Shown: in pieces, positions 1 through 12,029 of the stretch | Layout: every line of letters begins with the position of its first letter | Position numbering within the stretch: position 1 is the first letter of the stretch | Assembly (NCBI RefSeq): GCF_001522545.3 | Contig: NC_031769.1 | Span: 126,883,896 to 126,947,895 of the forward strand | Direction: 5' to 3' | Length of the DNA: 64,000 nt | Source: Parus major | Taxonomy: Eukaryota > Chordata > Aves > Passeriformes > Paridae | Notes under the pieces: generated by a model | What the model saw: only the letters and a program-made list of their open reading frames with translations | What the model was told of the DNA's origin: nothing | Database searches by the model: none | Position numbers and translations under genes: made by a program

Positions 1-1145
1 AAGCTTACTACTGAACCAGAAGTGCACTATTGTGTGAAATGAACTTTGCTTTCTCAAAGGATGCCCTTCAATCAGGATGCTTGAAGATCAAAGTTGAATT
101 CTCTTGTGCTAATATTTACTTTGAGAATATATATATATATATTTCATGGAAATTATTTAAAACCGAATGTTATGTACACAGGGCTAGAAATACCAAAAAC
201 ATTGGATTTTTGTATTAGGTGATATTTTCAACATTCTGTTTATCAACTTACCTTACTTATTAGTATAGTCATATTTTGTCTAATGTGTAACTGAAACAAC
301 ACACAAATTCCACTCTCTCTTTTTCTAAATGTTTCATTACAAATCTTTACTATTTAAAGTATGCACTTATAAAAGTTTTAAACAAAAAGAATTTATTAAT
401 TAGTACTCAACTGTATATACATGCTGTAGTTTATCCATCCAGCTGTGGCTGGATAACAAAGTTGCTACTGCCACCTGAGCAAATAGTGGGAAAATCTGTA
501 ATTATGAATTCCTCATAGAGGATCAATCATTTCTTAGAGCACCTCAGAGAGGCAGGGAATTCTCTGATGTTTTACTCACACTTTCCTCTCTTTTGCCACA
601 GAAATTCGGGAGATTGCAGGTCCCATCCCAAATCCTGAAGTTCTGAATCAGCCTTGGTGTTTTCTGCCATTCTCTTCTGCTTTATGATTTCATTGGTATG
701 TTCCCTTTCTGCAGACAGCTAACCCTCTTCAAAAAACATGTATGAATGAGTCTCCCAACAGTCAAACAGGCTAAAGAGAACATATTTCAAAGCAGATATA
801 GCTGCACACATCTATATTCTTGTCCCTTCTCTTAAGAGAAATTGAAATATGTTCAATTCAAACTCCATGTGTAGTTGTACCACCTATAGGTATATTTGAG
901 CTCTTGATAACCTTCCCCTAAACCTCTAGTATAGCAAAGTCTCAACACATACTTGACTCAGAAATGTGAAAGGAGGTATTTTTCTGTAGGATTTGTATTT
1001 GAGCACTTTGTTGGTCTGGGGCATCAGTCCTGTAAAAGGCTGCATGTGTGACACCCAGAGAATAAGATACAGACACAGTAGGTGAGACACATTGTTGTGC
1101 CAGTGCACAGAGCCAGAAATGCACAGCACCAAAGCAAGGTGTGCC
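1..1145. other. Unique AT-rich non-coding sequence
   Basis: No recognisable exon, RNA gene or transposon. Open frames here are short, begin at arbitrary ATGs and resemble no known protein. The only simple repeat is an AT dinucleotide run at 127-142. The stretch ends where an old CR1 fragment begins. Confidence 0.6.
127..142. repeat. (AT)8 microsatellite
   Basis: Eight perfect AT units in AT-rich sequence. Ordinary microsatellite with no sign of function. Confidence 0.85.
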
Positions 1146-1510
1146 TGGAAGGGACCTCAAAACTCATTCTGTTACTCACTCCCAAGGCAGGAGCAGCTCT
1201 TCCTAGAGCATCCCTGGCAGGTGTTTTATGTAACCTAACCCAAAAAACTGCACCAAAGTCTCCTCAGACCCCTCTGCTAGTTTTACCACTAGAAAATTCT
1301 TCCTAATGTCTAATCTGAATCTTCATTGTCATTATTCCAACTCTTGTCCTAACTGTCCCTGTTCCATATGTCCCAGATTTTCCCTCAAACTGCCCCCAGC
1401 ATAAATAACACAATTCAGCCTTTCCTCCTAAGTGATTTTTTTCCAAAGAATTTATAATTTTCTTCTAACTCCTACACCAAGATGCCTAAAATTGGCCACA
1501 CTGCTCTAGC
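1146..1510 (-). mobile_element. Ancient CR1 LINE 3' fragment
   Basis: The plus strand reads as the complement of a CR1 3' region, so the element lies on the minus strand with its 3' side at low coordinates. Recognisable landmarks in order are TGGAAGGGACCTC near 1147, GCAGGAGCAGCTCT near 1188, a CTAGAGCATCCCTGGCAGGTG block near 1205, TTCTTCCTAATGTCTAATCT near 1297 and AAAATTGGCCACACT near 1488. Many substitutions and indels separate it from CR1 sequence as I know it, so it is an old copy, nearer the L3-like or turtle-type CR1 lineages than the young avian subfamilies. It keeps no reading frame. The right boundary is approximate. Subfamily assignment would need a repeat-library search. Confidence 0.65.
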
Positions 1511-1929
1511 AAGGGGAATGGACAGACCACTTCAGCTTCTCCCCATACATATACTCTCACTTGTAAAACTAAGATACGTTTGGTTTTTCTGCAGTAGTTG
1601 AATATTGTTGACTCACATTGTTTGTAAGCCAGTGCCATCCCCAAAGCATTTCCTGCAGAACTACTGCAAATCAGGTGCTCCTGACAAAGCCACACAGACA
1701 CTTTCCTGTACTTCTGCTTTTTCTGCAGTCTGCAAAACAAATCATTTTGTGAGATGAATTGCACGTTTTGTAAGAGCTGAAGTTGAGATGATGGTTTACA
1801 TATAACAACAGGCACCAGCTACCCCCGTTTGCTGCTATTTTGACAATATCCCTGTTTCTAAAGCTACAAACAGAGCTTATGTTTTTTTCTTCTAGATTTT
1901 TAAGTATCCTAGTGTGAAGCCCATCAGAC

Positions 1930-2029
1930 TCAGCTTATCTGAAAGCGTCTAATGAGTAGTCTCATCAACTCCAATGAGATGCATGTGCAAAGTTAAGCCT
2001 CTACTCAAGTGCTTTCCTGGATCAGGGCC
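1930..2029. repeat. Ancient amniote palindromic (MITE-like) repeat
   Basis: The stretch carries the hallmark blocks of a repeat seen across turtle, crocodile and bird genomes. A central ATGAGTAGTC and CATCAACTCCAATGAGA block (near 1952-1979) is followed by CATGTGCAAAGTTAAGC and TCAAGTGCTTTCCTGGATCA, ending in GGGCC near 2029. The left part (GCTTATCTGAAAGC near 1933) looks like the inverted partner of the right arm. The copy is degenerate. I recognise the motif order but cannot assign a Repbase name with confidence. Confidence 0.5.
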
Positions 2030-3198
2030 AGAAAGCTCAGCACTTTACAGGCCGAAGCTGCTTTAAGTTTTCATGATTGGCAATGAAAACACAGGACTAC
2101 CCAAAAAGGATGTGCCCACACCTTTCATGGCTCAGGAGCACAAAAGTTATAGAGCAGTGCATTGTATTCCCCTAAGGGAAAATGTGAAGTTGTTTTCAGA
2201 TCAAGAGGAGTGCCCAGACCCACTGTGCTTAGAACAAAAAAGAAGCCTCCACATGACCTATTAACCCATAATTGCTACTGATATAGCAGCCTTTTCATGG
2301 ATCTCCAGTGTGCAAAGACCCCATGAAAAAATGAAAGAAAACAAACTAACATAACAGCAGTTTTGTGCAACAATTTGGGCAATAAGCAAGTAAAAGAATC
2401 GTGGTTTTGAAAGTACTGCTCTTTGTGGGAAGTCCTTGGATTTCTGGACCACGTAATTCAAGACCCATACTTGCTGCAAAGGTAACAGAATCCAAGTGTA
2501 AATTTTAATAATTGCAGCAGTGATTACTTTTGGTTCTTGGCAGTTCATTACTGACTGCACAATTCCAGAGGCTCTCGTTAAATGGTCCATGGAATGAATC
2601 AGGCATGGAATTAACCTATTTTGAGTTCCCTGAAGCTTATGTCCCATGAAGGAGTATTCACATACCTCTCTTGGGGCCAATCCTGAAAGCCCTTCCTCAT
2701 ACGAGTAATCCTTACCCACACCAGACTGCTCTTGACTCCAGTGCCAGCGTTTGTGCTAGCAGAGGCTGTGCTTGTGAGTAATCATTTGCAGGACTGGGTG
2801 CGTGGTTTTCATGTTCCATTTGACAAAAGCAAATTACTTGCGGGCACAGTCCCAAGTCTACATGAAAAATTACACTTACTTGTTTAAAAAGAAACAGCAT
2901 TTCTGTTACATTCTTCCTTCCTTTCTAATTGCAAGCACATTTGTGCTCTGTCCTAACGGAGGCAAATGCCGGCGAGATTGGGAGCAGTGGTTGTGAATCA
3001 TTATTAACTGCACAGAGCTGTTCAGATGCCAGCTGTGATGATCCGTGGTCTGTCTGCTAGAATTCCCCAGGGAAAAAACATCTGGGAAAGGGTAAAGCTA
3101 AGCAGAGGGCTAATAACTATCTGGAATCCCTTTCTCTTTCTTAAAGCTTCCCTTTTCAGATGTTTTGCTTAAATAAAAAATCAAAAAGAAAATCTGTT

Positions 3199-3210
3199 CC
3201 CCCCCCCCCC
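3199..3210. repeat. C12 homopolymer
   Basis: Twelve consecutive C residues. This is the longest C run in the window and is prone to length error in sequencing. Confidence 0.9.
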
Positions 3211-3849
3211 ATATTGTTTCTTTTAGTCTAAAGCCTGCAAAGATGCAGAGCCCTGCAGTGTTTAATTTCTCTTCCTTTCTGGCCAAAGGGGGTCAGTGAC
3301 AGACTCAGGAGGTATTAGTGTGCTGTCACCTGGTGCTGTCCCAGTGTTGTCCACACCTTTATAGGCTGTTCATGGCATTCCTCACAGGCAGTGGACGCTG
3401 GAAACTGCACAATGGGCACAGACATGCTGTCTTCAGTACAAAGAGCTTCAGAGCTGAGCCAGTGTAACCAAAATCAAAAGAGATCTTAACATGCACTGTC
3501 TGAACAGGCTCCTCTGAGTTGCTGTGAATAATCTGCATGTGTCTTCTCAACACTTTTAATGCACGACCTTTGGAAGCCAATCTTAAAACTGTGACAGGAA
3601 TATTGTACAGAAGTATTATCTCTATGAAGAACAAAGCCAGTGCTTTAAAGATAAGCTGCTCAGTTATTTTTTCCTTATATACCTGTTTTGGGCAACACCT
3701 GATTAAGACCTGACAAAATTCTGATTTTTTCTTGTACGAATAATGTAACAAAAGCCTCCTCTATTTGTCAAATGAGTGGATTATCTATAGTCAATGCAAG
3801 TTTTGTAAATAATTTAAAGAAATCTGTAAAGATTATTCAGACAGTGGAG

Positions 3850-3929
3850 TCCTTCCCCTTCCCTTCCCTTCCCTTCCCTTCCCTTCCCTTCCCTTCCCTT
3901 CCCTTCCCTTCCCTCCTTCCCTTCCCTTC
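3850..3929. repeat. (CCCTT)n polypyrimidine tract
   Basis: Eighty consecutive pyrimidines on the plus strand, made of about fifteen CCCTT units with a few irregular ones near the right end. Mirror-symmetric purine/pyrimidine tracts of this kind can form triplex DNA, and the assembly breaks 20 bases further on. The true array may be longer or polymorphic. Confidence 0.95.
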
Positions 3930-3949
3930 ACTGCTCCTCTGTTCCCAAG

Positions 3950-4529
3950 NNNNNNNNNNNNNNNNNNNNNNNNNNNNNNNNNNNNNNNNNNNNNNNNNNN
4001 NNNNNNNNNNNNNNNNNNNNNNNNNNNNNNNNNNNNNNNNNNNNNNNNNNNNNNNNNNNNNNNNNNNNNNNNNNNNNNNNNNNNNNNNNNNNNNNNNNNN
4101 NNNNNNNNNNNNNNNNNNNNNNNNNNNNNNNNNNNNNNNNNNNNNNNNNNNNNNNNNNNNNNNNNNNNNNNNNNNNNNNNNNNNNNNNNNNNNNNNNNNN
4201 NNNNNNNNNNNNNNNNNNNNNNNNNNNNNNNNNNNNNNNNNNNNNNNNNNNNNNNNNNNNNNNNNNNNNNNNNNNNNNNNNNNNNNNNNNNNNNNNNNNN
4301 NNNNNNNNNNNNNNNNNNNNNNNNNNNNNNNNNNNNNNNNNNNNNNNNNNNNNNNNNNNNNNNNNNNNNNNNNNNNNNNNNNNNNNNNNNNNNNNNNNNN
4401 NNNNNNNNNNNNNNNNNNNNNNNNNNNNNNNNNNNNNNNNNNNNNNNNNNNNNNNNNNNNNNNNNNNNNNNNNNNNNNNNNNNNNNNNNNNNNNNNNNNN
4501 NNNNNNNNNNNNNNNNNNNNNNNNNNNNN
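3950..4529. other. Assembly gap (580 N)
   Basis: An uninterrupted run of N. An open frame that appears to span 3772-4656 exists only because unknown bases contain no stops, so it is not a gene. The adjacent pentanucleotide array is the likely cause of the gap. The true gap length is not known from the sequence. Confidence 0.98.
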
Positions 4530-5819
4530 TCCCTACAGGTGTGGAGTTAAAATAGAAACCAGATGGTGTTATCCTAAACTGCTTCTCCTATTCCTTCTAG
4601 TAACTGGTCTGGGACAGCAATGTCTCCAGTTTATCTTAGTGGAAACATCATGTTGAGCCAGATACTATAAAGATTTTTTTTCTGGAAAATTATGACTCAG
4701 ATGAGACTGGAAAATTCATTTTCATAATTTAAATTTAGATCTCCAAAAAGAAAATATCAGGGACTAATCTTTCTAGGCTTTTCTCCCATTCTTAGTCCTT
4801 TGCCCTGAGTGCAGAAAATCATTATTCAAAGCTTGCAGACCCGGTTATTTCACTTGGATATCTGAGGTGACATGAGGATTTTGAAGAACATGACAGCAAA
4901 GGTGCTAAATTGGTGAAACCCTTGCATAGGCAATGCCAAGGTGAAGCCTTTGCCCCACTTTTGGGATATGCAATTCAATTGCCTGCTGACACTGAAGACG
5001 TGGCATTGACTGACTGCTGGTAAGCCCAGCAGAGAAGCTGCCACTTATCTTTCTGTATTAAACCTTATCAGAGAATTTTTGGAGCACTTAATTTTTGGAA
5101 AGCTTTTAAAACACTTCAGGCATTTGAGGACTCACAGCATGTAAAGCATAGAAAAAAAAAAATCTGTCATGGAAGCAGAATACTAGGAATAGTGTAAGGG
5201 TCTCACTGAATCGAATTACAGGTGTCTTCCCAAATGCATGAAACCAGAGCATAGAGACCTCCTGGTCATTGCTCCAGCTTCAGCAAAGGTGCTTTTTAAT
5301 GCCTTCAGAAACTTGCAAGGTTCATCCTGGCATTGGCTGGTTTTTCCTCCCTCAGACTCTAGACTGAAGGGCTGTCCCAAGCTCCATTGTTTTTATTAGC
5401 TGGAATTTATGCATATGCTCCTTCTCTCATGGACATGTAGACAGTGTTCATGCCATAAATAACTAGAAAGCAGGCACAAAATCAATATGTGGAAAGCTGA
5501 GGCTTCAAATGTGGTATAACGTTTTAATGATCCCACGCAGGGCAATAAAGAGCTCTGGCACTGAACTGGGGACAAGGTAACCAGAAACTTGGCTCCTCCA
5601 AAAGAGCAAGGTGCTCAAAACAGCCGACACTGAGGCAGAAGACAATCAAAACCAGATTGAGATTCACTGAGATGCAGCAATAGATCTGTCAAGCCCAGTC
5701 ATGCACACAGCCAGCCCCCTAAACAACCTCTGGGTATCATTTTTGTTGGAGTGCAGCCACCAGCTGCTCTGAGCCAACAGCGACCCCACTGCGAGGCTCC
5801 GCTGCTGACCTCCAATGCT
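4530..5819. other. Unique non-coding sequence
   Basis: No transposon or exon recognised. Mixed composition with scattered short open frames and no sequence feature of note. Confidence 0.55.
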
Positions 5820-6130
5820 TTAATTCCTCTGCATGCATATTTTAACATTATTACAAAAGGTTTCATTTACAATTCACAGGCTGAGCAACAATGAGTACAT
5901 TTCATGGAGGTCAGCCTCAACCATTCCTCCTAGTGATGGAATTATAGTTTAAACAGCTGGAGCATGGTCCCAGGAGAGACACTGGGATATGGTTCCTTTA
6001 CAGCAGAATAAATCCATCAGGCATATTTCACGTGTCCGATAACATTAATAGATACCAGGGCCTTTTAATATTTAATGAACTCACTTCGAGGTTGTTTACT
6101 AGAGAAGGAGCAATCAGAAAGGTGATCACA
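5820..6130. promoter_or_regulatory. Candidate conserved non-coding block
   Basis: Repeat-free, low-CpG but motif-rich sequence. It includes a CACGTG E-box at 6029-6034 followed closely by a CGATAAC stretch, several TAATA or TTAAT homeodomain-type cores and AT-rich spacers. This texture is typical of vertebrate distal enhancers. It is a call by look only, with no alignment behind it. Confidence 0.2.
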
Positions 6131-6460
6131 GTCTTTTGATCTCTAATGACAACAGCAAAACCCAAATCTCAGCCAATGGGGTCAGTCTCCCTCTCTCCCC
6201 ATGCCCTCCTACCACCCCTGTGAGCTCTATCAGAAAAGCCACCTCATCCACAACCTGTTTCAGCTTCAGAATGTGCAAGGGTGTTTTTAGTTTTGTGGTT
6301 CAAAAGTTAATAATTTCCATGTTTCCCACAATTTAATAGAGATGCCAGAAACTGTCAAATAGCTTTCAGTTTAGTGATGGAGAAAATGGGAAAGGAAAGA
6401 CAACTTGCAGAGGCATAAAACAAATAGTGTAGTGCTAAGAGAAGCCAGAATGAGCCTGGG

Positions 6461-6491
6461 TGTGCTAATGAATGTTATGTCCATTAGCACA
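6461..6491. repeat. 10-bp perfect inverted repeat
   Basis: TGTGCTAATG at 6461-6470 is the exact reverse complement of CATTAGCACA at 6482-6491, separated by 11 bases. Each arm holds a TAAT homeodomain core. It could be a hairpin or a paired binding site. Such an arm length can occur by chance in 64 kb. Confidence 0.9.
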
Positions 6492-9059
6492 GAGATATCG
6501 TTGAATGTGAGCTTTGGCAGTCACTCTCTTTACTAATGGCCTTTGGTCTTAATATTGCCATCATATGTTTCCTTTTTAATTTTGCTATAATACCCAGTTT
6601 ATTAGAGATTAGAGGATTTCAGCTGAACAGCAGCTTGATTTTCTTTCTTCCCTCAATTTCACGTCCTCATTTTTAACATACTTTATCCAATTTGGTTAGA
6701 CTGGGAACTAGAAGGAACTGTTTATAGAGGAGATGTGCAGTGATGTCTACCTCTTATTCAGAGGTTTCAGATACATCTTCCATGGCAGTGATTTTTGTGA
6801 GCATTTAGGATTAATTTTCTTTCTTCACAGCAAGTGTGAAGCCACAGACTTTGGCAGGTGAAAGATGTGCAACCTGCTTCTCAGCAGGACAGCCCCTACC
6901 AGTGTGAAGAGAAGCATGAGACATAGATTGTGTTCCTGCAGAATAAGAAATAGAAACTGGAGATAATCTATTCTGGAACCACTGGGATGGGGTGAGCATG
7001 CCAGTTTTCACAAACAGATTCATGGCCTGTACTCACTTAAATGTACAAACCCATGACGTGAGTCATGCCAGGGACCTCGCTGACCTTGGCCAAGGCAAAC
7101 ATGAAGAACATAGACCTGGTGTCTTAAGGAAAGATAGAGCAACTACCTCCCCATGAGATATCAGCATGACCCATGTCTCCCTGTGATTGCCATAGTGCAG
7201 TGGACATGAATTCAAACTGAACAGGTGCAGAGACGGGGCATTAGTAGGATATGTGGAAGCAGAAAGCCTGTGGTATGGGTGGGAACAAGCTGCTTCCCCT
7301 TGCTTATAATCCAAAAAACAAAAACCTCGGGGGAACAGGACAGCTTTCTGCACTCTTGGAGGTGAGAGAAGGACAGTCAGTAAGTAGAAAAAATGTTTTC
7401 AGCTGGAAGATGCTGCTGAATGCTGAATAGAGAGTCCATGAATTAATAGATTTGGAAATTAAAAGAAGATTAGAGGTTAAAAGCATATAAAGGAGTGAGG
7501 AGCTGGAATAAGAAGTGGTAAGAGTGAAATCATAACTTGCTTTCAAATGGACATTGATACATTTATATCACTTACACAAGTAATTGTATCATTGCCTGTA
7601 GTAAAATTTGCATTTCATGGTTTCAGAGATGTCTTTCAATCTCATCCTTGTGAACAAATGTAGATTTGGGATCTGTGTCCATGTTCCCTTCATCTTGCCT
7701 CCCTTCACTCAAAATCTTTATTAATAACTACTGAGTTACGAACGAGTTAGCCCAGGGTGGCAGACTTCATTCATAATTTTTTTACTTCATTTGTCAGCAT
7801 TCATCAGAACAGGTTGCAGCTCTGGGTGAAAAACTTTTAACAGATAACCCAGGGTTACCAGTTTAGAAGAACAAGTTGCTGTGAAAATTGGTGAACTATG
7901 CAGAGAAACACATTGCATGTGAAATCTATTAGGATTGTTCACTTGCAGGTTTTGCTTTTTTTTTATTTTTTTTAAATTTTTTTTCCCTCACTGTTACTGT
8001 TTAGTTTTCAGATTTTCTATTCCTTAAAAAAGTGGAGAAGTAAGCAGATGGTGGATTTCCTGAGAGCCAGGGATGCTCTACTGATGAAGTGCTGTCATTC
8101 TTAGTGAGAAAATCACCGCCAGCCTTCACCTTTTAAAAGAAATCATTTTCAGGTAGAAGCACATTTAAAATAATTTCAATCAAAGCACTAAACCAGAAGC
8201 AGATGTTCAGATATGACTTAGGAATATTTAACTACTTTGGCAATGAATACACACAGATTGTTTTTAACAGACACTGGGTACCTCTCCACGCCTGTCCCCT
8301 TTTCCTGTTAATGGCAAATGGTTAAATGAAAGGTTCAGCTGTAGTTTCATTAAATAGCAAATATAAAGAACAGGTAAAAATACCTGCTTGGTAAAAGAAA
8401 TTATTTAGATTTTCAAGAAGATCTCATGTCTGATGTTGATATTTGAGATGTGCCTGCAAAGGAACTTCCATTGAAACATCTTATTGTACAGAAAATAACT
8501 GGCAAGAAAAAAAAGTTGTTCCTTTTTCTTTCTCCTTTTTTTTAAAATTTTTAAATTTTTATTTTTATTTTTTTTTCCTGAACTTTCTAACTAATATGCT
8601 TTGGAAATATATATATATAAAAAAATAAATCCTGAAGGACAAAGTACCAGCAGAGACCTCTCTTTGGAAACAGAATCTGCTGTGGAACAAAAGTTGAAAG
8701 CAATAAAAGCTAAAACGAGTTTCCAGATGGAATAAATTAGTTCCAGGGTTTCTTGAGATTTTGGCCAACATATTGCACAGCTGAAGCTGAACTTGCTAAT
8801 TTTACCAAGGGAAAATGTCTCAATAGGGACACAATTCCCTTGAGACTCTGTCTGCTGCTTGTGCAGTTCTGTTTAGACTCAGCTATCTGTTTCTCCCAGT
8901 CTCCAAAGGCAGGGCACACATCTCACCCAGACTGTCACTGGCATGCTCATGGGGTTACTGCCTGGCAAGTCTTGACTTCCCTGCCTCGCTTCAGAATCAC
9001 CTAAACAGTCCCTGAACCCTGTCAGCCTCCAAAGCTGGGCAGCCAGGCAAGTTTTATCT
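6492..9059. other. Unique non-coding sequence with T-rich tracts
   Basis: No exon or transposon recognised. Two T-rich low-complexity stretches lie at about 7950-7984 and 8521-8577, and a short TA run follows near 8608-8620. Minus-strand frames of 80-96 codons at 7063-7546 have no recognisable domain. Confidence 0.55.
8521..8577. repeat. T-rich low-complexity tract
   Basis: Nearly pure T with interspersed A and C. No retroposon body is visible on either side, so it is not a convincing poly(A) tail. Confidence 0.8.
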
Positions 9060-9185
9060 GATTGGATCAGGGTGGGTCTGGTTTATTTATTGTTTAATTA
9101 AGTGTAATATCCTTGACAAGGTGCCTTATTGACATTGCAGCAAATTAAAGACTTTATTATGCGACAAATGCTGTCATCACTCAAG
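9060..9185. promoter_or_regulatory. Candidate conserved non-coding block
   Basis: Compact repeat-free block containing a TTAATTAA palindrome at 9094-9101 and a following AT-rich stretch with a lone CpG. Texture resembles a homeodomain-bound enhancer core. Inference only. Confidence 0.2.
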
Positions 9186-11379
9186 CAAAACTTAGTTCAG
9201 AGGAGAATTTTGCTGGAGAAAGGGCCACAGTGTTTGAACTCATTGTTCAAACAGTATTGTTTTGTATACATTTGTATTAATATATCCATATATGTATGAA
9301 TATACCCATGGTAGCATGTGGAAAAGTATTCTGGGGTTAAAATACAAGATTTGTCTCCACATTTTACCTGTTGCTCCTTTGCTGAGATTGCCAACACTGA
9401 ATGTCCTTATGATACACACACCTCTCCAGAAGAGAAATATCTTCTTTTTCTCAAGGCCAGTGTTCAGACATGGTGGTGCATGGCTGCATTTGTGTTTGAA
9501 CCTGTGATATGTAAGATATAGAAGGTTCTGGCTATCTAGTCAATGCAGTGTGCTTATTTTTAAAAGAAAAAGCCCTTGTTAAGTACAGCAATATTTCCAT
9601 GCCATGGAATTACATGGAATTACAGATCTTTCTCCTTTCCAAGAAGAGGGGGAAAAGGCCTTCTTAAAGCTTTTAAAAACAATAAAAACTGTTTGTTTAA
9701 TAAGTGCTCTCTTGCAAGCTTGCCAACAGCACAAACCATATTATCCAGAACAGTCACTTGTTTAGGGTTTCCAATGTTAAATAAAACCTCAACCAAGCAC
9801 TAATGTGAGGATAGGCTGAAAACACTGCACTCACTGGCATCTTAATCTCCAGCACACAAGGATGGAGCTCAAGAATAGTTTACTGTATAACCTGGAAGGC
9901 CTTTATCAACCATCACTAGCATTCAGTTCCTGCCTATATGCATGATCCATGATTTTTTTTACATGATATATTGAAAATGAAGGGGAAATGTTTCTAGCCA
10001 AAGCATCTACCTATGTTATTTACAATTACTGTATGCCAGGTTTTGAAGTTCTGGCTATTCCAAGGTGGTTCTAGGGAAGAGATGTGCTAGGCAAAGAGGG
10101 AGTAACAGGTTCCCTAACTGCCCATGGGTCTGTAAAACCACAAGAGGGTTTACAAAGATTTGGCCTATGCTGAAGAAAAGTTAGAGACTAACAGGTAGTG
10201 TCTTGGGAATTTTGCATGTTCTATAGCTCTAGGTAATTTATAGAGCAATCTGTCTCTGTGGATAACATTTTTCTTGGCTCAGAGCAGGTGCCTCTCGTGC
10301 CACTCTAGACTATGGCCAGTTAGAGCTGAGGCTATCTACCTGTGAGCATCTCCTGTTATTCCTGCCTTTGCATATTTTTGAAATTCAGCTAAGAACTGCC
10401 TTCTAAATATCTTCATCATATCCTGGTGGAGATTATTTTAATACATCCTCTGCATAGCAATGAAAACCAGAGGTGATATTTTTTTTATCTTGATGAACTA
10501 GCCCCCTCTCACACTGGAGCAACATCACCGTGGCAGGGCAGCCCCCGCAGAGTGCAGGAAGGCTCACTCCACAGTGCTGGCATGCCTACTCATGCATTAC
10601 TTCTTGCTGGGGTAGAAGGAGGTTTTATATCTCCTGAGACCCTCTTGCCTCTGCTAGCCCTACCTGCAGGCTTTATCACAGAGCAGTTCCTGGGGAGAGG
10701 CATACCAGTCAGCTGGGAAGAAACTGTATGTCTTCCTCCTCACATGCCAAGAGATACTGAATAGGAAGGATTTTGCCTCTGACAGAGTCTGACAGCCCTG
10801 CTCAATAGCTATTGCTTAAAAAAATATACTAAAAAAATATACTAATGAATCTATAGGTTTCTTGTAACAATACTGTCTCCTCAAACAAGAACCTACAGAA
10901 TAATATCCTGTCTGCAGCCCCCTTTCCCCTTGTAAAGCAAAGCAAGAAGGGAGCTTTATATGCTTCTTCTTAGAGGACCAAATATCACACCACTCTGGAA
11001 TAAACCATAAAAGCTGTGGGGTTCATTCACCCGCAAAAGCCATTATTTTCCAAACAGAATGGCACATGTCAGGGCAATATACATGTCACTTGGAAGCAAG
11101 AAGTTTGTTTACCTTGCTGAATATAGAATTGTTCCCAGTTTAATGGGTTTGTGTTAAAATGTTGCCCACAATATATATATATATTTATTTTCTCCCATGC
11201 ACCACATTACAGACTGATTTTTTTTCCAGTGGTGAGTGCAAAGGTGATACAATGATCCACAATTTTCCCTCAAACATGCCATCCATTTTTTATTAACCAA
11301 GTAAATTATTTAAACATGTTCACTAACACACATGCCTCCTCTTATACACATGCCACACATTCCTGCCAGTGCAGCCTAC
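9186..11379. other. Unique non-coding sequence with minor tandem repeats
   Basis: Contains two tiny exact tandem duplications: ATGGAATTAC at 9604-9613 and 9614-9623, and AAAAAAATATACT at 10818-10830 and 10831-10843. A short AT run lies near 11170-11184. Otherwise nothing recognisable. The small open frames are not gene-like. Confidence 0.55.
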
Positions 11380-11570
11380 CTAGATGTAATGAGATGCTCT
11401 TCTCAGGATCTTTTTGCCCAATCAGACTGTAATTAAGTCTATGAAGATGCAGGTAAATGTGCAAGATGCCTGTTTAATTAAAAACGAAAATGAGGGTTTA
11501 AGTATCAATTTGTGTTCTATTCAATTACCTGAAAGATTCGTAAAGCAACTTTACCTTTCAGTACCTTTTA
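11380..11570. promoter_or_regulatory. Candidate conserved non-coding block
   Basis: Repeat-free AT-rich sequence with multiple TAATTA-type cores (for example near 11430 and 11476), bounded on the right by an A-rich tract. Enhancer-like by appearance only. Confidence 0.18.
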
Positions 11571-11573
11571 ATT

Positions 11574-11606
11574 AAAAAAAAAAGAAAAAAGAAAAAAAAA
11601 GAAAAG
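11574..11606. repeat. A-rich (AnG) tract
   Basis: Runs of A broken by single G residues. No attached SINE or retrocopy was recognised upstream. Confidence 0.85.
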
Positions 11607-12029
11607 CAGCACAAAACTGAAAGTAAGCCACCCTAAATTCAGGCTTCCATATGGTATGGCTACTTCTACATGCAGGAGAAACAGAAAATCCCATGAAAAA
11701 AAAGTTTGCATCAAATCATGGAGGGAAAAACCTAACCAAAACAAAATACATTGCTGTCAGAACACAGCAGACTGAGTCAATGTATAGCTTGCATATGGAA
11801 ACAATGACATGATTGTTTACTCACTGGTTTAATGATATTCACTTTCTCCTAATGGCAATGTTGAAAATGTGAATGCCAGATGTTAAGCCTACAGTGCAGA
11901 AGCGATGAACACTGCAAAGTCTATAGAAAGGAATTTATCCTGACATCAAAATATAGCACAACTCTTCAGTTTATTAATGCTGTGAGTGGGTTTTTTTTTA
12001 AATTTATAAAAAGAAATAGTTTCATGTTT
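11607..12029. other. Unique non-coding sequence
   Basis: AT-rich and repeat-free. Nothing recognised. Confidence 0.5.

Larger units (their letters stand above)
1511..3849. other. Unique non-coding sequence with one old repeat
   Basis: Holds the MITE-like repeat at about 1930-2029 and a C12 run at 3199-3210, otherwise unique sequence. It includes the longest unexplained open frame in the window, 152 codons on the minus strand at 2261-2719. That translation shows no recognisable domain, and its length is compatible with chance. No splice-flanked exon was recognised. Confidence 0.55.

Noticed and set aside
3772..4656. 294-codon open frame across the assembly gap
   Set aside because: About 194 of its codons are unknown bases. 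The left part is translated pentanucleotide repeat and the right part resembles nothing known.
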